Positions 1-12,809 of a DNA stretch of 64,000 nucleotides are shown in pieces. Under the pieces are notes generated by a model. It was not told the origin of the DNA, did no database searches, and saw only the letters and a list, made by a program, of their open reading frames with translations. Source of the stretch: Xylocopa sonorina (lineage: Eukaryota; Arthropoda; Insecta; Hymenoptera; Apidae); the NCBI RefSeq assembly GCF_050948175.1, contig NW_027490266.1, positions 372,001 to 436,000 of the forward strand. The letters are read 5' to 3'. Each line of letters begins with the position of its first letter. Positions within the stretch are counted from its first letter, which is position 1. The translations under genes were made by a program, and so were the position numbers.

Positions 1-9
1 TGCAGATGT

Positions 10-22
10 CTACGTATCACAG
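10..22. other. CTACG-TAT-CGTAG dyad (representative monomer site)
   Basis: Monomer positions 10-22. The opening monomer has the variant CTACGTATCACAG. The majority form, for example at 358-370, is CTACGTATCGTAG with 5-bp complementary arms around TAT. CGCAG, CACAG and ATAATAG variants break the right arm in some flavours. The inverted array keeps CTACGATACGTAG, its complement. The function is unknown. Confidence 0.65.
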
Positions 23-397
23 CAATAGAGTACTAATGCTTCTTAAAACGAGATGTCGTATTTCACTTCTATGTTTCGTAATAAGATATAATATTCATTG
101 TGTAATGTTATGTATACCTCGTATTCACTTCAGTGGAATGTAAGTGCGAAATTTCCTTGCTAGGAAATAGAGTTTGCAGATGTCTACGTATAATAGCAAT
201 ATAGTTCTAATGTTTCTCAAAACGCGATATAGCACCTCATTCCTATGTTTCATGATAAGCTATAATATTCATTGCGAAGTGTCATGTATATCTCGTATTC
301 ACATCTAATGAATGTAAATGCGGCCCTTCCATGCTAGGAAATAGCATTTGCAGATGTCTACGTATCGTAGCAATAGAGTACTAATGCTTCTTAGAAC

Positions 398-407
398 GCG
401 ATATCGC
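398..407. other. GCGATATCGC palindrome (representative site)
   Basis: Perfect 10-bp palindrome with two CpGs at monomer positions 50-59. It is present in the GCGATATCGCATC/T-type monomers of the left array and in most monomers of the right array. It is replaced by GCGATATAGC or GAGATGTCGT in the two other left-array flavours. It is one of the few CpG-containing patches in an AT-rich monomer and so a plausible methylation or binding site, which is inference. Confidence 0.65.
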
Positions 408-1890
408 ATTTCACTTCTATGTTTCATGATAAGATATAATATTCATTGCGAAGTGTCATGTATACCTCGTATTCACTACAAAAGAATGTAAATGCGACAC
501 TTCCTTGCAAGGAAATCTTGTTTGCAGATGTCTACGTATCACAGCAATAGAGTACTAATGCTTCTTAAAACGAGATGTCGTATTTCACTTCTATGTTTCG
601 TAATAAGATACAATATTCATTGTGTAATGATATGTATACCTCGTATTCACTTCAGTGGAATGTAAGTGCGAAATTTCCTTACTAGGAAATAGAGTTTGCA
701 GATGTCTACGTATAATAGCAATAGAGTTCTAATGCTTCCCAAAACGCGATATAGCACCTCATTCCTATGTTTCATGATAAGCTATAATATTCATTGCGAA
801 GTGTCATGTATATCTCGTATTCACTTCAAAGGAATGTAAATGCGACACTTCCATGCTAGGAAATAGCGTTTGCAGATGTCTACGTATCGCAGCAATAGAG
901 TTCTAATGCTTCCTAAAACGCGATATCGCATCTCTCTTCTATGTTTCATGATAAGGTATAATATTCATTGCGAAGTGTCATGTATACCTCGTATTCACTT
1001 CAAATGAATGTAAATGCGACACTTCCATGCTAGGAAATAGCGTTTGCAGATGTCTACGTATCGTAGCAATAGAGTTCTAATGCTTCTTAAAACGCGATAT
1101 CGCTTCTCACTGCTATGTTTCATGATAAGATATAATATTCATTATGGAGTGTTATGTATACCTCGTACTCACTTCAAAAGAATGTAAATGCGACCCTTCC
1201 ATGCTAGGAAATAGCCTTTGCAGATGTCTACGTATCGTAGCAATAGAGTTCTAATGCTTCGTAGAACGAGATGTCGTATTTCACTTCTGTGTTTCGTAAT
1301 AAGATATAATATTCATTGTGTAATGTTATGTATACCTCGTATTCACTTCAGTGGAATGTAAGTGCGAAATTTCTTTGCTAGGAAATAGAGTTTGCAGATG
1401 TCTACGTATAATAGCAATAGAGTTCTAATGCTTCTCAAAACGCGATATAGCACCTCATTCCTATGTTTCATGATAAGATGTAATATTCATTGCGAAGTGT
1501 CATGTATACCTCGTATTCACTTCAAATGAATGTAAATGCGACACTTCCATGCTAGGAAATAGCGTTTGCAGATGTCTACGTATCGTAGCAATAGAGTTCT
1601 AATGCTTCTTAAAACGCGATATCGCTTCTCACTGCTATGTTTCATGATAAGATATAATATTCATTATGGAGTGTTATGTATACCTCGTACTCACTTCAAA
1701 AGAATGTAAATGCGACCCTTCCATGCTGGGAAATAGCCTTTGCAGATGTCTACGTATCGTAGCAATAGAGTACTAATGCTTCTTAAAACGGGATGTCGTA
1801 TTTCACTTCTATGTTTCGTAGTAAGGTATAATATTCATTGTGTAATGTTATGTATACCTCGTATTCACTTCAATGGAATGTAAGTGCGAA

Positions 1891-1908
1891 ATTTCCTTGC
1901 AAGGAAAT
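1891..1908. other. Perfect 18-bp palindrome in monomer
   Basis: ATTTCCTTGCAAGGAAAT is its own reverse complement. It is the most symmetric form of the dyad that every monomer has near positions 151-168. The same perfect version recurs at 10173-10190, 14441-14458, 18097-18114 and 42647-42664. Other monomers have cores such as TTGCTA or ATGCTA between TTCC and GGAA. The inverted array has a 14-bp perfect form, for example at 57192-57205. A binding-site or cruciform role is conjecture. Confidence 0.8.
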
Positions 1909-2784
1909 AGAGTTTGCAGATGTCTACGTATAATAGCAATATAGATCTAATGCGTCTTAAAACGCGATATAGCACCTCATTCCTATGTTTCATGATAAGA
2001 TATAATATTCATTGCGAAGTGTCATGTATACCTCGTATTCACTACAAAAGAATGTAAATGCGACACTTCCATGCTAGGAAGTAGCGTTTGCAGATGTCTA
2101 CGTATCGCAGTAATAGGGTTCTAATGCTTCTTAGAACGCGATATCGCATCTCACTTCTATGTTCCATGATAAGATATAATATTCATTGCGAAGTGTCATG
2201 TATACCTCGATTTCACTTCACAAGAATGTAAATGCGACACTTCCTTGCTAGGAAATATTGTTTGGAGATGTCTACGTATCACAGCAATAGAGTACTAATG
2301 ATTCTTGAAACGAGATGTCGTATTTCATTTCTATGTTTCGTAATAAGGTATAATATTCATTGTGTATTGTTATGTATACCTTGTATTCACTTCAGAGGAA
2401 TGTATGTGCGAAATTTCCTTGCTAGGAAATAGAGTTTGCAGATGTCAACGTATCGTAGCAATAGATTTCTAATGCTTCTTAAAACGCGATATCGCATCCT
2501 ACTGCTATGTTTCATGAAAAGATATAATATTCATTATGGAGTGTTATGTATACCTCGTACTCACTTCAAAAGAGTGTAAATGCGCCCCTTCCATGCTAGG
2601 AAATAGCGTTTGCAGATGTCTACGTATCGTAGCAATAGAGTTCTAATGCTTCTTAGAACGCGATATCGTTTCTCACTTCTATGTTTCATGATAAGATATA
2701 ATATTCATTGCGAAGTGTCATGTATACCTCGTATTCACTTCAAAAGAATGTAAATATGACACTTCCATGCTAGGAAATATCGTT

Positions 2785-2961
2785 TGCAGATGTCTACGTA
2801 TCGTAGCAATAGAGTTCTAATGCGTCTTAAAACGAGATGCCTCATTTCATTTCTATGTTTCGTGATAAGATATAATATTCATTGTGGAGTGTTATGTATA
2901 CCTCGTATTCACTTCAGTGGAATGTAAGTGGAATGTAAGTGTAATTCTAGGAAATAGAGTT
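2785..2961 (+). repeat. 177-bp monomer with 11-bp internal duplication
   Basis: This monomer carries two tandem copies of GTGGAATGTAA followed by GTGTAATTC, replacing the usual single copy and the GCGAAATTTCC segment. The net gain is 3 bp. The same variant, or one with GTGGAATGCCA as the first copy, occurs in monomers starting at 4181, 4965, 5838, 6622, 7495, 8280, 11937, 13332, 15857, 26995, 29520, 30305, 35354, 36139, 39448, 40233, 49819, 52780 and 56089. It destroys the left arm of the TTCC-N6-GGAA dyad. None occurs in the inverted array. Confidence 0.9.
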
Positions 2962-3657
2962 TGCAGATGTCTACGCATATTAGCAATAGAGTTCTAGTGC
3001 TTCTCAAAACGCGATATAGCACCTCACTCCTATGTCTCATGATAAGATATAATATTCACTGCGAAGTGTCATGTATACCGCGATTTCTCTTCATAAGAAT
3101 GTAAATGCGACACTTCCTTGATAGGAAATAGCGGTTGCAGATGTCTACGTATCGCAGCAATAGAGTTCCAATGCTTCCTAAAACGCGATATCGCATCTCC
3201 CTTCTATGTTTCATGATAAGGTATAATATTCATTGCGAAGTGTCATGTATACCTCGTATTCACTTCAAAAGAACGTAAATAAGACACTTCCATGCTAGGA
3301 AATAGCGTTTGCAGATGTCTACGTATCGTAGCAATAGAGTTCTAATGCTCCTTAAAACGCGATATCGCATCTCACATCTATGTTTCATGATAAGATATAA
3401 TATTCATTGCGAAGTGTCATGTATACCTCGTATTCACTTCAGAAGAATGTAAATGCGACACTTCCATGCTAGGAAATAGCGTTTGCAGATGTCTACGTAT
3501 CGTAGCAATAGAGTTCTAATGCTTCTCAAAACGCGATATAGCACCTCATTCCTATGTTTCATGATAAGATATAATATTCATTGCGAAGTGTCATGTATAC
3601 CTCGATTTCACTTCGCAAGAATGTAAATGCGACACTTCCTTGCTAGGAAATATTGTT

Positions 3658-5315
3658 TGGAGATGTCTACGTATCACAGCAATAGAGTACTAATGATTCT
3701 TGAAACGAGATGTCGTATTTCATTTCTGTGTTTCGTAATAAGATATAATATTCATTGTGTAATGTTATGTATACCTCGTATGCACTTCAGAGGAATGTAA
3801 GTGCGAAATTTCCTTGCTAGGAAATAGAGTTTGCAGATGTCTACGTATCGTAGCAATAGAGTTCTAATGCTTCTTAAAACGCGATATCGCATCCTACTGC
3901 TATGTTTCATGAAAAGATATAATATTCATTATGGAGTGTTATGTATACCACGTACTCACTTCAAAAGAGTGTAAATGCGACCCTTCCATGCTAGGCAATA
4001 GCGTTTGCAGATGTCTACGTATCGTAGCAATAGAGTTCTAATGCTTCTTAGAACGCGATATCGTTTCTCACTTCTATCTTTCATGATAAGATATAATATT
4101 CATTGCTAAAGTGTCATGTATACCTCGTATTCACTACAAAAGAATGTAAATATGACACTTCCATGCTAGGAAATATCGTTTGCTGATGTCTACGCATCGT
4201 AGCAATAGAGTTCTAATGCGTCTTAAAACGAGATGCCGCATTTCATTTCTATGTTTCGTGATAAGGTATAATATTCATTGTGGAGTGTTATGTATACCTC
4301 GTATTCACTTCAGTGGAATGTAAGTGGAATGTAAGTGTAATGCTAGGAAATAGAGTTTGCAGATATCAACGCATATTAGCAATAGAGATCTAATGCTTCC
4401 TAAAACGCGATATAGCACCTCATTCCTATGTTCCATGATAAGATATAATATTCATTAAGAAGTGTCAATAGATTTCTAATGCTTCTTAAAACGCGATATC
4501 GCATCTCACTGCTATGTTTCATGAAAAGATATAATATTCATTATGGAGTGTTATGTATACATCGTACTCACTTCAAAAGAGTGTAAATGCGACCCTTCCA
4601 TGCTAAGAAATAGAGTTTGCAGATGTCTACGTATCGTAGCGATAGAGTTCTAATGCTTCTTAGAACGCGATATCGCATCTCCCTTTTATGTTTCATGATA
4701 AGATATAATATTCATTGCGAAGTGTCATGTATACCTCGTATTCACTTCAAAAGAATGTAAATAAGACACTTCCATGCTAGGAAATAGCGTTTGCAGATGT
4801 CTACGTATCGCAGCAATAGAGTTCTGATGCTTCTAAAACGCGATATCGCACCTCACATCTATGTTTCATGATAAGATATAATATTCATTGCGAAGTGTCA
4901 TGTATACCTCGTATTCACTTCAAAAGAATGTAAATATGACACTTCCATGCTAGGAAATAGCATTTGCAGATGTCTACGTATCGTAGCAATAGAGTTCGAG
5001 TGCGTCTTAAATCAAGATGCCGCATTTCATTTCTATGTTTCGTGATAAAATATAATATTCATTGTGGAGTGTTATGTATACGTCGTATTCACTTCAGTGG
5101 AATGCCAGTGGAATGTAAGTGTAATGCTAGGAAATAGAGTTTGCAGATGTCTACACATATTAGCAATAGAGTTCTAATGCTTCTCAAAACGCGATATAGC
5201 ACCTCATTCCTATGTCTCATGATAAGATATAATATTCATTGCGAAGTGTCATGTATACCTCGATTTCACTTCGCAAGAATGTAAATGCGACACTTCCTTG
5301 CTAGGAAATATTGTT
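3658..5315 (+). repeat. 1657/1658-bp HOR, copy 1
   Basis: Higher-order repeat of nine consecutive slots with lengths 174, 174, 175, 177, 260, 174, 173, 177 and 174 bp. It starts at a TGGAG marker monomer. The 260-bp slot is two monomers fused across an 88-bp deletion. A 1-bp insertion near 4105 (TTGCTAAAG for TTGCGAAG) and a 1-bp deletion near 4834 are private or semi-private to this copy. The next copy follows directly. Confidence 0.93.
4358..4617 (+). repeat. 260-bp hybrid monomer pair (88-bp deletion)
   Basis: The first monomer reads normally to AAGAAGTGTC and then jumps to AATAGATTTC of the next one. It loses monomer positions 110-174 plus 1-23, which is 88 bp. The following monomer start is removed, so the slot is 174 + 86 bp. 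This is the founder-type lesion that identifies the HOR lineage. Confidence 0.93.
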
Positions 5316-6972
5316 TGGAGATGTCTACGTATCACAGCAATAGAGTACTAATGATTCTTGAAACGAGATGTCGTATTTCATTTCTGTGTTTCGTAATAAG
5401 ATATAATATTCATAGTGTAATGTTATGTATACCTCGTATGCACTTCAGAGGAATGTAAGTGCGAAATTTCCTTGCTAGGAAATAGAGTTTGCAGATGTCT
5501 ACGTATCGTAGCAATAGAGTTCTAATGCTTCTTAAAACGTGATATCGCATCCTACTGCTATGTTTCATGAAAAGATATAATATTCATTATGGAGTGTTAT
5601 GTATACCACGTACTCACTTCAAAAGAGTGTAAATGCGACCCTTCCATGCTAGGAAATAGCGTTTGCAGATGTCTACGTATCGTAGCAATAGAGTTCTAAT
5701 GCTTCTTAGAACGCGATATCGTTTCTCACTTCTATCTTTCATGATAAGATATAATATTCATTGCGAAGTGTCATGTATACCTCGTATTCACTACAAAAGA
5801 ATGTAAATATGACACTTCCATGCTAGGAAATATCGTTTGCAGATGTCTACGCATCGTAGCAATAGAGTTCTAATGCGTCTTAAAACGAGATGCCGCATTT
5901 CATTTCTATGTTTCGTGATAAGGTATAATATTCATTGTGGAGTGTTATGTATACCTCGTATTCACTTCAGTGGAATGTAAGTGGAATGTAAGTGTAATGC
6001 TAGGAAATAGAGTTTGCAGATATCAACGCATATTAGCAATAGAGATCTAATGCTTCCTAAAACGCGATATAGCATCTCATTCCTATGTTTCATGATAAGA
6101 TATAATATTCATTAAGAAGTGTCAATAGATTTCTAATGCTTCTTAAAACGCGATATCGCATCTCACTGCTATGTTTCATGAAAAGATATAATATTCATTA
6201 TGGAGTGTTATGTATACATCGTACTCACTTCAAAAGAGTGTAAATGCGACCCTTCCATGCTAAGAAATAGAGTTTGCAGATGTCTACGTATCGTAGCAAT
6301 AGAGTTCTAATGCTTCTTAGAACGCGATATCGCATCTCCCTTTTATGTTTCATGATAAGATATAATATTCATTGCGAAGTGTCATGTATACCTCGTATTC
6401 ACTTCAAAAGAATGTAAATAAGACACTTTCATGCTAGGAAATAGCGTTTGCAGATGTCTACGTATCGCAGCAATAGAGTTCTGATGCTTCTAAAACGCGA
6501 TATCGCACCTCACATCTATGTTTCATGATAAGATATAATATTCATTGCGAAGTGTCATGTATACCTCGTATTCACTTCAAAAGAATGTAAATATGACACT
6601 TCCATGCTAGGAAATAGCATTTGCAGATGTCTACGTATCGTAGCAATAGAGTTCGAGTGCGTCTTAAATCAAGATGCCGCATTTCATTTCTATGTTTCGT
6701 GATAAAATATAATATTCATTGTGGAGTGTTATGTATACGTCGTATTCACTTCAGTGGAATGCCAGTGGAATGTAAGTGTAATGCTAGGAAATAGAGTTTG
6801 CAGATGTCTACACATATTAGCAATAGAGTTCTAATGCTTCTCAAAACGCGATATAGCACCTCATTCCTATGTCTCATGATAAGATATAATATTCATTGCG
6901 AAGTGTCATGTATACCTCGTATTCACTACAAAAGAATGTAAATGCGACACTTCCTCGCTAGGAAATATTGTT
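5316..6972 (+). repeat. 1657/1658-bp HOR, copy 2
   Basis: Tandem copy of the preceding HOR, 1657 bp long, with slots starting at 5316, 5490, 5664, 5838, 6015, 6275, 6449, 6622 and 6799. It lacks the 1-bp insertion of copy 1 but shares its 1-bp deletion (TTCTAAAACG), so these two copies are closer to each other than to copy 3. The 177-bp monomers are at 5838 and 6622, and the 260-bp hybrid is at 6015. Confidence 0.93.
6015..6274 (+). repeat. 260-bp hybrid monomer pair
   Basis: Same 88-bp deletion with the same GTC/AATAG junction, in HOR copy 2. Confidence 0.93.
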
Positions 6973-8630
6973 TGGAGATGTCTACGTATCACAGCAATAG
7001 AGTACTAATGATTCTTGAAACGAGATGTCGTATTTCATTTCTGTGTTTCGTAATAAGATATAATATTCATAGTGTAATGTTATGTATACCTCGTATGCAC
7101 TTCAGAGGAATGTAAGTGCGAAATTTCCTTGCTAGGAAATAGAGTTTGCAGATGTCTACGTATCGTAGCAATAGAGTTCTAATGCTTCTTAAAACGCGAT
7201 ATCGCATCCTACTGCTATGTTTCATGAAAAGATATAATATTCATTATGGAGTGTTATGTATACCACGTACTCACTTCAAAAGAGTGTAAATGCGACCCTT
7301 CCATGCTAGGAAATAGCGTTTGCAGATGTCTACGTATCGTAGCAATAGAGTTCTAATGCTTCTTAGAACGCGATATCGTTTCTCACTTCTATCTTTCATG
7401 ATAAGATATAATATTCATTGCGAAGTGTCATGTATACCTCGTATTCACTACAAAAGAATGTAAATATGACACTTCCATGCTAGGAAATATCGTTTGCAGA
7501 TGTCTACGCATCGTAGCAATAGAGTTCTAATGCGTCTTAAAACGAGATGCCGCATTTCATTTCTATGTTTCGTGATAAGGTATAATATTCATTGTGGAGT
7601 GTTATGTATACCTCGTATTCACTTCAGTGGAATGTAAGTGGAATGTAAGTGTAATGCTAGGAAATAGAGTTTGCAGATATCAACGCATATTAGCAATAGA
7701 GATCTAATGCTTCCTAAAACGCGATATAGCACCTCATTCCTATGTTTCATGATAAGATATAATATTCATTAAGAAGTGTCAATAGATTTCTAATGCTTCT
7801 TAAAACGCGATATCGCATCTCACTGCTATGTTTCATGAAAAGATATAATATTCATTATGGAGTGTTATGTATACATCGTACTCACTTCAAAAGAGTGTAA
7901 ATGCGACCCTTCCATGCTAAGAAATAGAGTCTGCAGATGTCTACGTATCGTAGCAATAGAGTTCTAATGCTTCTTAGAACGCGATATCGCATCTCCCTTT
8001 TATGTTTCATGATAAGATATAATATTCATTGCGAAGTGTCATGTATACCTCGTATTCACTTCAAAAGAATGTAAATAAGACACTTCCATGCTAGGAAATA
8101 GCGTTTGCAGATGTCTACGTATCGCAGCAATAGAGTTCTGATGCTTCTTAGAACGCGATATCGCACCTCACATCTATGTTTCATGATAAGATATAATATT
8201 CATTGCGAAGTGTCATGTATACCTCGTATTCACTTCAAAAGAATGTAAATATGACACTTCCATGCTAGGAAATAGCATTTGCAGATGTCTACGTATCGTA
8301 GCAATAGAGTTCGAGTGCGTCTTAAATCAAGATGCCGCATTTCATTTCTATGTTTCGTGATAAAATATAATATTCATTGTGGAGTGTTATGTATACCTCG
8401 TATTCACTTCAGTGGAATGCCAGTGGAATGTAAGTGTAATGCTAGGAAATAGAGTTTGCAGATGTCTACGCATATTAGCAATAGAGTTCTAATGCTTCTC
8501 AAAACGCGATATAGCACCTCATTCCTATGTCTCATGATAAGATATAATATTCATTGCGAAGTGTCATGTATATCTCGTATTCACTTCAAAGGAATGTAAA
8601 TGCGACACTTCCATGCTAGGAAATAGCGTT
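6973..8630 (+). repeat. 1657/1658-bp HOR, copy 3
   Basis: Third tandem HOR copy, 1658 bp long, with slots starting at 6973, 7147, 7321, 7495, 7672, 7932, 8106, 8280 and 8457. The seventh slot has CTTCTTAGAACG, the full-length form also found in the dispersed copies at 28998, 34832 and 38926. That suggests the 1-bp deletion in copies 1 and 2 arose later. Confidence 0.93.
7672..7931 (+). repeat. 260-bp hybrid monomer pair
   Basis: Same 88-bp deletion junction, in HOR copy 3. The next monomer opens with CTGCAGATG after AGAGT, a private substitution. Confidence 0.93.
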
Positions 8631-8804
8631 TGCAGATGTCTACGTATCGCAGCAATAGAGTTCTAATGCTTCCTAAAACGCGATATCGCATCTCTCTTCT
8701 ATGTTTCATGATAAGGTATAATATTCATTGCGAAGTGTCATGTATACCTCGTATTCACTTCAAAAGAATGTAAATGCGACACTTCCTTGCTAGGAAATAT
8801 TGCT
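8631..8804 (+). repeat. Linker monomer before super-unit 2
   Basis: Single 174-bp monomer of the CGCAGCAATAGAG / GCATCTCTC type, ending in AATATTGCT. The same monomer precedes the restarts at 30830 (30656-30829) and 40757 (40584-40756, 173 bp). It marks the seam where the opening block begins again. Confidence 0.8.
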
Positions 8805-11800
8805 TGCAGATGTCTACGTATCACAGCAATAGAGTACTAATGCTTCTTAAAACGAGATGTCGTATTTCACTTCTATGTTTCGTAATAAGATATAATATTC
8901 ATTGTGTAATGTTATGTATACCTCGTATTCACTTCAGTGGAATGTAAGTGCGAAATTTCCTTGCTAGGAAATAGAGTTTGCAGATGTCTACGTATAATAG
9001 CAATATAGTTCTAATGTTTCTCAAAACGCGATATAGCACCTCATTCCTATGTTTCATGATAAGCTATAATATTCATTGCGAAGTGTCATGTATATCTCGT
9101 ATTCACATCTAATGAATGTAAATGCGGCCCTTCCATGCTAGGAAATAGCATTTGCAGATGTCTACGTATCGTAGCAATAGAGTACTAATGCTTCTTAGAA
9201 CGCGATATCGCATTTCACTTCTATGTTTCATGATAAGATATAATATTCATTGCGAAGTGTCATGTATACCTCGTATTCACTACAAAAGAATGTAAATGCG
9301 ACACTTCCTTGCAAGGAAATCTTGTTTGCAGATGTCTACGTATCACAGCAATAGAGTACTAATGCTTCTTAAAACGAGATGTCGTATTTCACTTCTATGT
9401 TTCGTAATAAGATATAATATTCATTGTGTAATGATATGTATACCTCGTATTCACTTCAGTGGAATGTAAGTGCGAAATTTCCTTACTAGGAAATAGAGTT
9501 TGCAGATGTCTACGTATAATAGCAATAGAGTTCTAATGCTTCCCAAAACGCGATATAGCACCTCATTCCTACGTTTCATGATAAGCTATAATATTCATTG
9601 CGAAGTGTCATGTATATCTCGTATTCACTTCAAAGGAATGTAAATGCGACACTTCCATGCTAGGAAATAGCGTTTGCAGATGTCTACGTATCGCAGCAAT
9701 AGAGTTCTAATGCTTCCTAAAACGCGATATCGCATCTCTCTTCTATGTTTCATGATAAGGTATAATATTCATTGCGAAGTGTCATGTATACCTCGTATTC
9801 ACTTCAAATGAATGTAAATGCGACACTTCCATGCTAGGAAATAGCGTTTGCAGATGTCTACGTATCGTAGCAATAGAGTTCTAATGCTTCTTAAAACGCG
9901 ATATCGCTTCTCACTGCTATGTTTCATGATAAGATATAATATTCATTATGGAGTGTTATGTATACCTCGTACTCACTTCAAAAGAATGTAAATGCGACCC
10001 TTCCATGCTAGGAAATAGCCTTTGCAGATGTCTACGTATCGTAGCAATAGAGTACTAATGCTTCTTAAAACGGGATGTCGTATTTCACTTCTATGTTTCG
10101 TAGTAAGGTATAATATTCATTGTGTAATGTTATGTATACCTCGTATTCACTTCAGTGGAATGTAAGTGCGAAATTTCCTTGCAAGGAAATAGAGTTTGCA
10201 GATGTCTACGTATAATAGCAATATAGATCTAATGCGTCTTAAAACGCGATATAGCACCTCATTCCTATGTTTCATGATAAGCTATAATATTCATTGCGAA
10301 GTGTCATGTATATCTCGTATTCACTTCTAATGAATGTAAATGCGACCCTTCCATGCTAGGAAATAGCCTTTGCAGATGTCTACGTATCGTAGCAATAGAG
10401 TTCTAATGCTTCTTAGAACGCGATATCGCATTTCACTTCTATGTTTCATGATAAGATATAATATTCATTGCGAAGTGTCATGTATACCTCGTATTCACTA
10501 CAAAAGAATGTAAATGCGACACTTCCATGCTAGGAAGTAGCGTTTGCAGATGTCTACGTATCGCAGTAATAGGGTTCTAATGCTTCTTAGAACGCGATAT
10601 CGCATCTCACTTCTATGTTCCATGATAAGATATAATATTCATTGCGAAGTGTCATGTATACCTCGATTTCACTTCACAAGAATGTAAATGCGACACTTCC
10701 TTGCTAGGAAATATTGTTTGGAGATGTCTACGTATCACAGCAATAGAGTACTAATGATTCTTGAAACGAGATGTCGTATTTCATTTCTATGTTTCGTAAT
10801 AAGGTATAATATTCATTGTGTATTGTTATGTATACCTCGTATTCACTTCAGAGGAATGTATGTGCGAAATTTCCTTGCTAGGAAATAGAGTTTGCAGATG
10901 TCTACGTATCGTAGCAATAGAGTTCTAATGATTCTCAAAACGCGATATAGCACCTCATTCCTATGTTTCATGATAAGATATAATATTCATTGCGAAGTGT
11001 CATGTATATCTCGTATTCACTTCAAAAGAATGTAAATGCGACACATCCATGCTAGGAAATAGCGTTTGCAGATGTCTACGTATCGTAGCAATAGAGTTCT
11101 AATGCTTCTTAGAACGCGATATCGCATTTCACTTCTATGTTTCATGATAAGATATAATATTCATTGCGAAGTGTCATGTATACCTCGTATTCACTACAAA
11201 AGAATGTAAATGCGACACTTCCATGCTAGGAAGTAGCGTTTGCAGATGTCTACGTATCGCAGTAATAGGGTTCTAATGCTTCTTAGAACGCGATATCGCA
11301 TCTCACTTCTGTGTTCCATGATAAGATATAATATTCATTGCGAAGTGTCATGTATACCTCGATTTCACTTCACAAGAATGTAAATGCGACACTTCCTTGC
11401 TAGGAAATATTGTTTGGAGATGTCTACGTATCACAGCAATAGAGTACTAATGATTCTTGAAACGAGATGTCGTATTTCATTTCTATGTTTCGTAATAAGG
11501 GATAATATTCATTGTGTATTGTTATGTATACCTTGTATTCACTTCAGAGGAATGTATGTGCGAAATTTCCTTGCTAGGAAATAGAGTTTGCAGATGTCTA
11601 CGTATCGTAGCAATAGATTTCTAATGCTTCTTAAAACGCGATATCGCATTCTACTGCTATGTTTCATGAAAAGATATAATATTCATTATGGAGTGTTATG
11701 TATACCTCGTACTCACTTCAAAAGAGTGTAAATGCGCCCCTTCCATGCTAGGAAATAGCGTTTGCAGATGTCTACGTATCGTAGCAATAGAGTTCTAATG

Positions 11801-12809
11801 CTTCTTAGAACGCGATATCGTTTCTCACTTCTATGTTTCATGATAAGATATAATATTCATTGCGAAGTGTCATGTATACCTCGTATTCACTTCAAAAGAA
11901 TGTAAATATGACACTTCCATGCTAGGAAATATCGTTTGCAGATGTCTACGTATCGTAGCAATAGAGATCTAATGCGTCTTAAAACGAGATGCCTCATTTC
12001 ATTTCTATGTTTCGTGATAAGATATAATATTCATTGTGGAGTGTTATGTATACCTCGTATTCACTTCAGTGGAATGTAAGTGGAATGTAAGTGTAATTCT
12101 AGGAAATAGAGTTTGCAGATGTCTACGCATATTAGCAATAGAGTTCTAATGCTTCTCAAAACGCGATATAGCACCTCATTCCTATGTCTCATGATAAGAT
12201 ATAATATTCACTGCGAAGTGTCATGTATACCGCGATTTCTCTTCATAAGAATGTAAATGCGACACTTCCTTGATAGGAAATAGCGGTTGCAGATGTCTAC
12301 GTATCGCAGCAATTGAGTTCCAATGCTTCCTAAAACGCGATATCGCATCTCCCTTCTATGTTTCATGATAAGGTATAATATTCATTGCGAAGTGTCATGT
12401 ATACCTCGTATTCACTTCAAAAGAACGTAAATAAGACACTTCCATGCTAGGAAATAGCGTTTGCAGATGTCTACGTATCGTAGCAATAGAGTTCTAATGC
12501 TCCTTAAAACGCGATATCGCATCTCACATCTATGTTTCATGATAAGATATAATATTCATTGCGAAGTGTCATGTATACCTCGTATTCACTTCAAAAGAAT
12601 GTAAATGCGACACTTCCATGCTAGGAAATAGCGTTTGCAGATGTCTACGTATCGTAGCAATAGAGTTCTAATGCTTCTCAAAACGCGATATAGCACCTCA
12701 TTCCTATGTTTCATGATAAGATATAATATTCATTGCGAAGTGTCATGTATACCTCGATTTCACTTCGCAAGAATGTAAATGCGACACTTCCTTGCTAGGA
12801 AATATTGTT
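8805..12809 (+). repeat. Super-unit 2 opening block
   Basis: The first seven monomers repeat 1-1218 at an offset of 8804 bp with very few substitutions. After the three-monomer difference the offset becomes 8282, and from about 2232/10688 it is 8456. Within it a three-monomer set (10371-10892) recurs at 11067-11588, 696 bp (four monomers) away, with one different monomer between them. TGGAG markers are at 10719 and 11415, and a 177-bp monomer is at 11937. Confidence 0.85.

Larger units (their letters stand above)
1..3657 (+). repeat. Super-unit 1 opening block, 21 monomers
   Basis: Twenty-one monomers, all 174 bp except the 177-bp one at 2785-2961. The block begins with a CACAGCAATAGAGTAC monomer, then an ATAATAGCAATATAG monomer. 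The same opening recurs at 8805, 30830, 36490 and 40757. Compared with the copy at 8805, this block has three extra monomers (1219-1740 region) and lacks one around 1915-2088. Both differences are whole multiples of 174, as unequal exchange in register would give. The monomer at 2263 starts TGGAG instead of TGCAG, a marker variant also used by the HOR. The true start of the super-unit may lie outside the window. Confidence 0.85.

Noticed and set aside
82..97. Bacterial-type promoter from the TATAAT in every monomer
   Set aside because: The AT-rich GATATAATATTCA patch is part of the satellite. It has no matching upstream element and no downstream gene.
1257..1275. CENP-B box-like motif around CTTCGTAGAACGAG and CTTAAAACGGGATG
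   Set aside because: Compared with the NTTCGNNNNANNCGGGN core, spacing is wrong: the CG(GG) part is two bases too close, and no monomer has both halves in register.
2232..2432. Recurrent 66-codon plus-strand ORF, also at 10688, 11384, 14956 and 18612
   Set aside because: It lies wholly inside satellite monomers. The recurrence simply follows duplicated monomer pairs, with no start context and no domain.
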